A stretch of DNA of 12,747 nt, from assembly GCA_023262125.1 (NCBI GenBank), contig JALRDT010000076.1:1-12747 (forward strand), written 5' to 3'. The DNA is from Candidatus Nanopelagicaceae bacterium (GTDB taxonomy: Bacteria; Actinomycetota; Actinomycetes; Nanopelagicales; Nanopelagicaceae). A program made the position numbers and the translations under genes. This document shows positions 6,943-12,747 of the stretch, piece after piece. A model generated the notes under the pieces. It saw only the letters and a list, made by a program, of their open reading frames with translations. It had not been told where the DNA came from and searched no databases. The stretch's first letter is position 1; every line of letters starts with the position of its first letter.

Positions 6943-9926
6943 GCTTAATAATGGAACCAGATTTCGGTACTCCTAAATCTAAGCGCACCGACAAAGTCAC
7001 TGTAGAAATTGATGGTCAAACAGTTGAAGTACCTGCAGATACTTCAATCATGCGCGCCGCAGCAGAGTGCGGAATAGATATTCCTAAATTATGCGCAACC
7101 GATCGTTTAAAAGCTTTTGGTTCTTGCCGACTTTGTGTAGTCGAAATTGATGGTCGTAAAGGAACACCATCTTCATGCACAACTCCTGTTGCAGATGGCA
7201 TGAAAGTTTCAACAAAATCAGAGAAATTAGATCGTATGCGCCAAGGCGTCATGGAACTTTACCTCTCAGATCATCCAGAAAATTGCGAAGTAGGAGATGC
7301 CTGCCAAGTTCATGGAGTAGCAAAGAAAGTTGGCCTTAAGGAAGTTCGATACGAAGCGAAGAAAACGCACCTTGATTTATCTAAAGATGAATCAAATCCA
7401 TATTTTAATTTTGATTCAACAGAGTGCATTGTCTGCAATCGATGTGTTCGAGCTTGCGATGAAGTCCAAGGAACTTTTGCGCTAACAATCACTGGTCGCG
7501 CATTTGATGCTCGTGTTAGCGCTGGAAATAAAAATTTCGTTGAATCTGAATGCGTTTCATGTGGTGCGTGTGTTCAAGCTTGCCCAACTGGCGCACTGAA
7601 AGAGAAGAATCTCTTATCTATAGGTACACCAACTAGATCTGTAGAAACTACCTGTGCCTATTGTGGAGTTGGTTGTTCATTCAGAGCAGAGATGAAAGGC
7701 AACGAAGTTGTCCGCATGGTTCCTTTGAAAAATGGTGGTGCAAATGAGGGCCATTCATGCGTAAAAGGTCGATTTGCCTGGGGTTACGCCTCGCACCAAG
7801 ATCGTCAACTATCACCAATGATTCGTGAAAAAATTACAGATGAATGGCGCAAAGTATCTTGGGCAGAAGCTATTACATACGCTGCAAATGGTTTGAAAAA
7901 AGTTCAAGAAACTTATGGTTGGAATTCTATTGGTGGCATCACTTCTTCACGTTGCACCAATGAGGAAGTATATGTAGTACAGAAAATGGTGCGTGCGGCA
8001 TTTGGCACAAACAATGTTGATACCTGTGCACGTGTATGCCATTCACCAACTGGTTATGGTTTAAATAAAACTTTCGGAACATCTGCAGGTACTCAAGATT
8101 TCGAATCTGTTGAGCATGCAGATGTAATTATGGTAATTGGTGCCAATCCAACTGATGCACACCCAGTGTTTGCCTCACGCGTAAAGAAAACTCTTCGCAA
8201 AGGTGCAAAGCTAATTGTGGTTGATCCACGCCAAATTGATTTAGTTAAATCCCCACATATAAAGGCAGAACATCATCTACAACTACTACCAGGTACCAAC
8301 GTTGCAATAATCAACGCTCTCGCTCATGTTGTAATGACTGAAGGACTTGAAGATAAGAAATTCATCGAAGAACGTTGTGATACTGAAGCATTTAAAGTTT
8401 GGGCTGAGTTCATAAAGAGACCAGAGAATTCACCGGAAGCGATGGAGAAAATTTCTTCAGTTCCAGCATCTGAAATTCGTGCCGCAGCTCGTTTATATGC
8501 TTCAGTACCAAATGGTGCTATTTATTACGGCTTAGGAGTTACCGAACATAGCCAAGGTTCAACTATGGTTATGGGTATTGCTAACTTAGCAATGGCCACT
8601 GGAAATATTGGTCGCAAAGGCGTTGGTGTAAATCCACTTCGTGGCCAAAACAACGTTCAAGGTTCATGCGATATGGGCTCTTTCCCGCATGAATTACCGG
8701 GATATCGCCATATTTCAAATCCAGATACTCGCGCAATTTACGAAAATCTTTGGGGAGTTAAGTTAAAAGAGAAGCCAGGTATGCGAATTCCAAATATGTT
8801 GGATGCTGCAATTGCTGGCGAATATAAAGGAATTTATATTCAAGGTGAAGATATTGCGCAATCCGATCCAAATACTCAACATGTAACAGCTGGACTTGCA
8901 GCTATGGATATGGTGATTGTTCAAGATTTATTCCTAAATGAAACTGCAAAATATGCGCACGTATTTTTACCAGGTACCTCTTTCCTTGAAAAAGATGGCA
9001 CTTTTACAAATGCAGAGCGACGCATCAATCGTGTTCGTCCAGCAATGCCTTCTCAGACAGGTAAAGATGAATGGGAAGTAACTTGTGACCTTGCTAAAGC
9101 AATGGGTTACAACATGCATTACGACAACGCCGCACAAATCATGGAAGAGATTGCAGCTACAACTCCAACTTTTGCCGGTGTTTCACATTCACTTCTTGAT
9201 GCCGAAGGCAGCATGCAGTGGCCAGTAAACGAAAAAGCACCAAGCGGTACTCCAATTATGCATATTGAAAGATTTGTTCGAGGCTCTGGAAACTTTATGT
9301 TGACTCCATATGTAGCAACCGAAGAGAAAACCAATCGCAAATTCCCATTGTTACTTACAACTGGTCGAGTCTTAAGTCAGTACAACGTTGGTGCACAGAC
9401 TCGTCGCACTGAAAATAATGTTTGGCATCCGCAAGATACTCTTGATATTCACGAATCAGATGCTGAGATGCGTGGTATTAAAGATGGATCATGGGTCAAA
9501 CTCTCAAGTCGCGTTGGTGAAACATTGATGCGCGCGCGAGTAACTGACGAAGTAGCACCTGGCGTGGTTTGGACTACTTTCCACTTTCCAGAATCAGGTG
9601 CAAACGTAATCACAACCGATTACTCCGATTGGGCGACAAATTGCCCTGAATACAAGGTAACTGCGGTTCAAGTCGAGCCAAGTGAAGCGATTGCCAAGTT
9701 GGCACACCACGGAGAACATGGCGACGTTCAGTTAGATTCAATTATTCGCATGGCAAATCAAATTGCAATGAATATTCCTTCTGCAGGTGCGCCTGAAATT
9801 GAAGTGGCACATCACATGACGCAGTTCTGGACACCAATAATGCGCCAGCGCCTTGCTGACGATGTTGATCCAGCTCTGTTATCAGATGTGGTTAAGAAGG
9901 CGCTTGAGCTCGTCAAGCAATCCTGA
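6939..9926 (+). CDS. fdsA: NAD-dependent formate dehydrogenase catalytic subunit FdsA, with C-terminal FdsD-like domain
   Basis: This 995-aa molybdenum/tungsten bis-MGD formate dehydrogenase has, in order: a [2Fe-2S] ferredoxin domain (C52, C63, C66, C80); a His/Cys cluster motif around 112-126, lacking one usual cysteine; a double [4Fe-4S] ferredoxin domain (C163, C166, C169, C173 and C205, C208, C211, C215); then the molybdopterin oxidoreductase domain with cluster ligands C239, C242, C246 and C274 and conserved K276. The active site is CARVCHS with C367 as the metal-ligating cysteine and H368; there is no in-frame TGA, so this is a Cys rather than a selenocysteine enzyme. Residues ~930-995 resemble the separate FdsD subunit. 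GGAGGAG at 6928-6934 sets the ATG at 6939 over the Met at codon 5. The 3' end overlaps the opposing DUF1638 gene by 45 bp. No fdsC/fdhD sulfurtransferase gene follows. Confidence 0.93.
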   Translation: MSLIMEPDFGTPKSKRTDKVTVEIDGQTVEVPADTSIMRAAAECGIDIPKLCATDRLKAFGSCRLCVVEIDGRKGTPSSCTTPVADGMKVSTKSEKLDRMRQGVMELYLSDHPENCEVGDACQVHGVAKKVGLKEVRYEAKKTHLDLSKDESNPYFNFDSTECIVCNRCVRACDEVQGTFALTITGRAFDARVSAGNKNFVESECVSCGACVQACPTGALKEKNLLSIGTPTRSVETTCAYCGVGCSFRAEMKGNEVVRMVPLKNGGANEGHSCVKGRFAWGYASHQDRQLSPMIREKITDEWRKVSWAEAITYAANGLKKVQETYGWNSIGGITSSRCTNEEVYVVQKMVRAAFGTNNVDTCARVCHSPTGYGLNKTFGTSAGTQDFESVEHADVIMVIGANPTDAHPVFASRVKKTLRKGAKLIVVDPRQIDLVKSPHIKAEHHLQLLPGTNVAIINALAHVVMTEGLEDKKFIEERCDTEAFKVWAEFIKRPENSPEAMEKISSVPASEIRAAARLYASVPNGAIYYGLGVTEHSQGSTMVMGIANLAMATGNIGRKGVGVNPLRGQNNVQGSCDMGSFPHELPGYRHISNPDTRAIYENLWGVKLKEKPGMRIPNMLDAAIAGEYKGIYIQGEDIAQSDPNTQHVTAGLAAMDMVIVQDLFLNETAKYAHVFLPGTSFLEKDGTFTNAERRINRVRPAMPSQTGKDEWEVTCDLAKAMGYNMHYDNAAQIMEEIAATTPTFAGVSHSLLDAEGSMQWPVNEKAPSGTPIMHIERFVRGSGNFMLTPYVATEEKTNRKFPLLLTTGRVLSQYNVGAQTRRTENNVWHPQDTLDIHESDAEMRGIKDGSWVKLSSRVGETLMRARVTDEVAPGVVWTTFHFPESGANVITTDYSDWATNCPEYKVTAVQVEPSEAIAKLAHHGEHGDVQLDSIIRMANQIAMNIPSAGAPEIEVAHHMTQFWTPIMRQRLADDVDPALLSDVVKKALELVKQS
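9726..9923 (+). other. FdsD (formate dehydrogenase delta subunit)-like domain within fdsA
   Basis: The last ~66 residues of FdsA, after the molybdopterin-dinucleotide-binding domain ends near VQVEPSEA, carry IIRMANQIA, then HHMTQFWTPIMRQRL, then an acidic DPALLSDVV segment. This is the order and spacing I recall for free-standing FdsD (LxxMANQI, HLRxFWxPRMR, LxPxVxxAL), a ~70-aa protein needed for activity of FdsABG enzymes. The domain call is from memory of the family and was not tested by profile search. Confidence 0.7.
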
Positions 9927-10463
9927 TTCTCCGACAACTTCGATCTCTAAAGGTAACTTCATTAAATCTGCTGCAGCCTGTGCTGCAATCTTTAGCTCTT
10001 CAGTTGTATTCTGTGCCAGCCAGACAACTTTTTGGTAATTCTTAAAATAGTCATCAATTAATTCAGGATGCCTATCTAAACCCAGCTCGACAACCACACT
10101 TCTATGAAAAGATTTAACTAAATAATCCGTGAAGAAATATGTACCAGTAGTTGTTAATTCAAAAACTCTCTGCTTTCCAGCAAAAACGTCATAACAATGA
10201 TCCCCGCCAAGTCTTTGTATTGCGTACTTTTCAATAACTTTATCTAGTGCTCCATAGGTACCGCAATCGGAGTAAGCAACTGCAATTTTCTGGTATCTAT
10301 CTTTAATTTCTGCAATTTTTGATTCTACCTCGCCAGCAATTTTTTCAGGCTGGTTGTGAAGTAATGGCGGCAATGGGTAGATCGTGATATCAAAATTCTC
10401 TCGTGATGCGATATTAGAAATATGGGTAGCTATCGCACCACACGCAATCACGGCAGTGGTCAA
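9882..10463 (-). CDS. DUF1638 domain-containing protein
   Basis: This 193-aa soluble protein has no signal peptide or membrane segment. It matches my memory of DUF1638: IACGAIA near the N-terminus, LHNQPEKI (35-42), YSDCGTYG (64-71), GGDHCYDVFAG (86-96), GTYFFTDYLV (107-116), GLDRHPEL (128-135) and VVWLAQ (146-151). C8, C67 and C90, with H36 and H89, look like conserved polar or metal-binding positions. Its function is unproven; DUF1638 genes commonly neighbour corrinoid methyltransferase systems, as here. The start used is TTG at 10463, which overlaps the upstream RACo-like stop by 4 bp (TTGA). A GTG four codons later (10451) is an alternative that still keeps C8. Neither has a good Shine-Dalgarno sequence. 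The 3' end runs 45 bp into the convergent fdsA. Confidence 0.85.
   Translation of the reverse strand: MTTAVIACGAIATHISNIASRENFDITIYPLPPLLHNQPEKIAGEVESKIAEIKDRYQKIAVAYSDCGTYGALDKVIEKYAIQRLGGDHCYDVFAGKQRVFELTTTGTYFFTDYLVKSFHRSVVVELGLDRHPELIDDYFKNYQKVVWLAQNTTEELKIAAQAAADLMKLPLEIEVVGESGLLDELKRLLNHI
9902..9918. terminator. Possible bidirectional hairpin at the convergent gene junction
   Basis: GCTTGA and TCAAGC form a perfect 6-bp stem around a 5-nt loop. It lies inside the 45-bp overlap where the plus- and minus-strand operons end, which is where a shared terminator would be expected. There is no clear U-tract on either strand and the stem is short, so a chance inverted repeat within coding sequence is quite possible. 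Confidence 0.2.
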
Positions 10464-12304
10464 ACTGGGAAAGCCAATCTTTCTACGAACTTATCATTGA
10501 AATCTTCGCGATCAGATAGTTCTACATATTTGATTTCATCTAGCAAAGTCATAGCACCGTGGCGTTCCTGAGTTGAAAGCAGTGCCATCTTTGCACCTTC
10601 ACCAGCAACGTTACCTGCTGAAACAATGCGTAAAACGCTGATTTTTGGCACAAGTCCAATCTTTACGGCAGATGCGGGGGACAGGTAGGAACCAAAAGAA
10701 CCTGCAAGTAGCACTTGCTGAATATCTTTATCTTCAATTCCAAATTCTTCTGCTAATAACGCCCAACCTGTCGCAATTGCCGCTTTGGCAAATTGCAATT
10801 CACGAACATCTCTTTGGCTTAAGAAAATATCTTCCGTGAGCATGTAAATCTTTTCGCCATCGCGTTCGACCAAATTTGGATCATCTACGGCATTGAACTT
10901 GCCAGATGAATCGAGAATACCTAATTGAACCAAGCAAGCTACGGCGTCAACTAGACCAGAACCACAAATACCAATCGCAGGTGCGTCATCAATTGTGCCA
11001 ATTTCAAGTTTTCCATCAACGACTTTTACGGTTTCAATAGCACCAGCCGCAGCACGGACACCACATTTAATTGAGGCAGCTTCAAATGCTGGGCCTGCCG
11101 GGGCAGCAGTTGCCAGAATTTTTTCTCCATTACCTAAAATAATTTCGCAATTAGTTCCGACATCGATAAATAAACGTAAGCGCTTGTCGCGATCCATTCC
11201 TGAAGCAAGTGCTCCCGCGACAATATCGCCACCAACATATGCACCAAGTGAAGGCAAAATAATTGCTTTACCTCTTGGGTGGATAGATAATCCAAGTTCA
11301 GTTGCATTTACTGGCTGATAATCTGCAGTAGCCATAATAAATGGTGCGACGCCGAGTGGTTCTGGATCTATTCCTAGAATAATTTGAGTCATAGTTGCAT
11401 TTCCAGCCATCGCAACTTCGTAGACATTAAGCGGATTGATATCTGCCTCTTCACAAACTTCTCGAGTTAATTGCGCCAAAGTCTCTTGTGCCAATGTGCG
11501 AAGTTTGCCCAAACCTTCTGGGTCCATCATGGTTGCGCTGATTCGAGTGATGACATCTGCACCAAATGGTTGTTGCTTATTTAGTATCGATTTAACAGCT
11601 GCAGGCGCCCCAGTATTTAAGTCAATCAAAGTAGCAACTACGGTTGTCGTGCCCAAATCAAAGGCAATTCCGAAGCGAATTTCACTGGTATCTCCGCCTT
11701 CAACGGCGATTAACTCTTGATCGGCGAAAACGGCTGTGACTTTAAAATGATTCTTACGTAAGACCGTTGGAAGCTCTCTAAGCAAATCTAAAGAATAAGT
11801 CGGCTCTATATCTTCAATTGCTTCAAGAAGTCTAACTATGTCCGTGCGTTGATCCGACAGTGTAGGTTCTGAAAGTTCGACATAACGCTTTTGAATTCCA
11901 GGTCGCAAAATTATTTGTCGACCAACACCTACCGTCGCAGCTTTTGGTCTAGTAGTAAGAGGCGGAACATCAATCGAAATATCTTTTGTGGTTCGGACCA
12001 TGCAAGCAAGGCGCCAGCCATTTTGAATCTCATCTGTAGTGAAAGCGCGGAAATCTAATTTAGAGGGTTCGACGCTTCCATCTGTGATTTGTATTTTGCA
12101 CTTTTTACAAGTTCCGTAACCACCACAAGTTGAATCAATAGCAATTCCATTCCATGATGCTGCATCAAACGCACTCACGCCAGATGGAACGGTAACTATC
12201 TTTTCAGCAGATACTTCACCATCTTTTTCTAGCGCACGAAAGTGCAACTTAACGCGGCTAGCGCCATCATGTCCGGCAAGATCCGGGTTGAATTCTTTTG
12301 CCAT
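10460..12304 (-). CDS. RACo-like ASKHA-domain corrinoid-activating protein (2Fe-2S, DUF4445)
   Basis: At 614 aa it is close to the usual ~600-650 aa of reductive activators of corrinoid proteins. An N-terminal plant-type [2Fe-2S] domain has C60, C66, C69 and C101 (CGGYGTCKKC, then LACMVR). A linker leads to an ASKHA ATPase fold: phosphate-1 motif DLGTTT (217-222), phosphate-2 motif DVGTN (381-385), GICGSGLVDA (446-455) and the adenosine motif LLAGSFGS (532-539). Family members use ATP to reduce inactive cob(II)alamin on a methyl-carrying corrinoid protein back to Co(I). It starts 9 bp after the methyltransferase gene, with TCTGGAGAT directly before ATG, and overlaps the DUF1638 gene by 4 bp. 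The corrinoid protein it would serve is not in the window. Confidence 0.9.
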   Translation of the reverse strand: MAKEFNPDLAGHDGASRVKLHFRALEKDGEVSAEKIVTVPSGVSAFDAASWNGIAIDSTCGGYGTCKKCKIQITDGSVEPSKLDFRAFTTDEIQNGWRLACMVRTTKDISIDVPPLTTRPKAATVGVGRQIILRPGIQKRYVELSEPTLSDQRTDIVRLLEAIEDIEPTYSLDLLRELPTVLRKNHFKVTAVFADQELIAVEGGDTSEIRFGIAFDLGTTTVVATLIDLNTGAPAAVKSILNKQQPFGADVITRISATMMDPEGLGKLRTLAQETLAQLTREVCEEADINPLNVYEVAMAGNATMTQIILGIDPEPLGVAPFIMATADYQPVNATELGLSIHPRGKAIILPSLGAYVGGDIVAGALASGMDRDKRLRLFIDVGTNCEIILGNGEKILATAAPAGPAFEAASIKCGVRAAAGAIETVKVVDGKLEIGTIDDAPAIGICGSGLVDAVACLVQLGILDSSGKFNAVDDPNLVERDGEKIYMLTEDIFLSQRDVRELQFAKAAIATGWALLAEEFGIEDKDIQQVLLAGSFGSYLSPASAVKIGLVPKISVLRIVSAGNVAGEGAKMALLSTQERHGAMTLLDEIKYVELSDREDFNDKFVERLAFPV

Positions 12305-12313
12305 ATCTCCAGA

Positions 12314-12747
12314 TTAAGCCTCTGCTTTAGCTGCTGCTTCCATTGCTCGGAAGCGAGTAATCCAAGCTCCGCCATATTGATCATTTCCAAGCAGAATATC
12401 GGTGGCACGAACTGCAGAGACAATTTCTGGAGTTCGTGCATCCATAACTGCAGAAGTTAAACCAACTGCCATTGCAGCAGGTAAGAACGCAGCATTAATC
12501 GCATGGCGATTTGGCATACCAAATGAGACATTTGATGCGCCACAGGTCATATTTAGATCCCAACGTTGTTTGATCTCATAAACAGTATCGAAAAATAAGT
12601 TACCAGCTTGAGGCTCTGCACCAATTGGCATTGCAAGTGGGTCGATCACAATTCGATCGTGCGAGATACCGTGTTTGTCACATGCGCGAAGGATCTTTTC
12701 GGTGATCTTCAAACGATCGGCAACTGTCATCGGAATCTCAGTTTCAT
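12314..12747 (-). CDS. Methyltetrahydrofolate:corrinoid methyltransferase, 5' partial
   Basis: The frame is open to the right edge (codons for ETEIP precede the Met at 12730), so only the C-terminal ~144 residues are seen and the start lies outside. The segment has the DHP-synthase/MeTr TIM-barrel signature: RIVIDPLAMPIG, then CGASNVSFGMPNRHAINAAFL. The Asn (codon 12532-12530) corresponds to the pterin-binding Asn of AcsE/MtgA-type enzymes. It then ends with GLTSAVMDA and an Ala-rich tail. Such enzymes move a methyl group between a corrinoid protein and tetrahydrofolate. Cobalamin-dependent methionine synthase also has this domain, but here the gene ends directly after it, leaving no room for B12-binding or activation domains. 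With the adjacent RACo-like and DUF1638 genes, the likely direction is methyl-corrinoid to methyl-THF in methylated-amine catabolism. Confidence 0.85.
   Translation of the reverse strand, partial: ETEIPMTVADRLKITEKILRACDKHGISHDRIVIDPLAMPIGAEPQAGNLFFDTVYEIKQRWDLNMTCGASNVSFGMPNRHAINAAFLPAAMAVGLTSAVMDARTPEIVSAVRATDILLGNDQYGGAWITRFRAMEAAAKAEA

Noticed and set aside
8022..8042. Selenocysteine at the formate dehydrogenase active site
   Set aside because: The active-site codon is TGC (Cys367) with no in-frame TGA.
5054..9926. Respiratory complex I (NuoE-NuoF-NuoG) genes
   Set aside because: The third gene has a complete bis-MGD active site with CARVCHS and conserved Lys276, and no membrane Nuo subunits follow; this is an FdsGBA formate dehydrogenase.
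10995..11318. Plus-strand 107-codon ORF
   Set aside because: It is the shadow of the RACo-like gene on the other strand; its low-complexity Ser/Pro/Ile composition is typical of an antisense frame.
10460..12747. Wood-Ljungdahl CODH/acetyl-CoA synthase locus, suggested by methyltransferase + RACo + Fhs + formate dehydrogenase
   Set aside because: No CODH/ACS or corrinoid iron-sulfur subunits are present, the DUF1638 neighbour fits methylated-amine systems, and the N-methyl oxidase with ETF points to oxidation.

Overview
The window is densely coding, with no intergenic gap longer than 10 bp. It reads as one metabolic module for stripping methyl groups from methylated amines (glycine betaine, dimethylglycine or sarcosine type) and oxidising the released C1 units to CO2. 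No rRNA, tRNA, CRISPR array, insertion sequence or phage gene was seen. Base composition is moderately AT-rich by eye, genes overlap by 1-4 bp or abut, and no regulator is present. This suits a streamlined aquatic bacterium. A freshwater actinobacterium of the acI/Nanopelagicales type is my best guess, but that is inference from composition and packing only; an alphaproteobacterium is not excluded.

Plus strand, 1-9926, probably one operon of seven genes already running at the left edge: the C-terminal two thirds of an FAD-dependent dimethylglycine/sarcosine-dehydrogenase-like oxidoreductase with a GcvT (folate-binding) half; electron transfer flavoprotein beta and alpha (etfB, etfA); formate-tetrahydrofolate ligase (fhs); and a NAD-dependent molybdenum/tungsten formate dehydrogenase of the FdsGBA type. 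The large FdsA subunit seems to carry a C-terminal FdsD (delta subunit) domain that is normally a separate small protein. Its His/Cys iron-sulfur motif also lacks one cysteine.

Minus strand, 12747-9882, a convergent three-gene operon entering from the right edge: a partial methyltetrahydrofolate:corrinoid methyltransferase; a RACo-like ASKHA-fold corrinoid-activating protein with an N-terminal [2Fe-2S] domain; and a DUF1638 protein. These accompany MttB-family demethylases and corrinoid proteins in known systems. Those two partners are not in the window and would be expected just beyond the right edge.

Proposed logic (inference): a corrinoid system removes one methyl group from a quaternary or tertiary amine and passes it to tetrahydrofolate. 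The FAD enzyme oxidises the remaining N-methyls to methylene-THF, with electrons going to ETF. Folate interconversion gives formyl-THF, Fhs run in reverse releases formate with ATP gain, and FdsGBA oxidises formate to CO2 with NADH. The two operons meet tail to tail with a 45-bp coding overlap.
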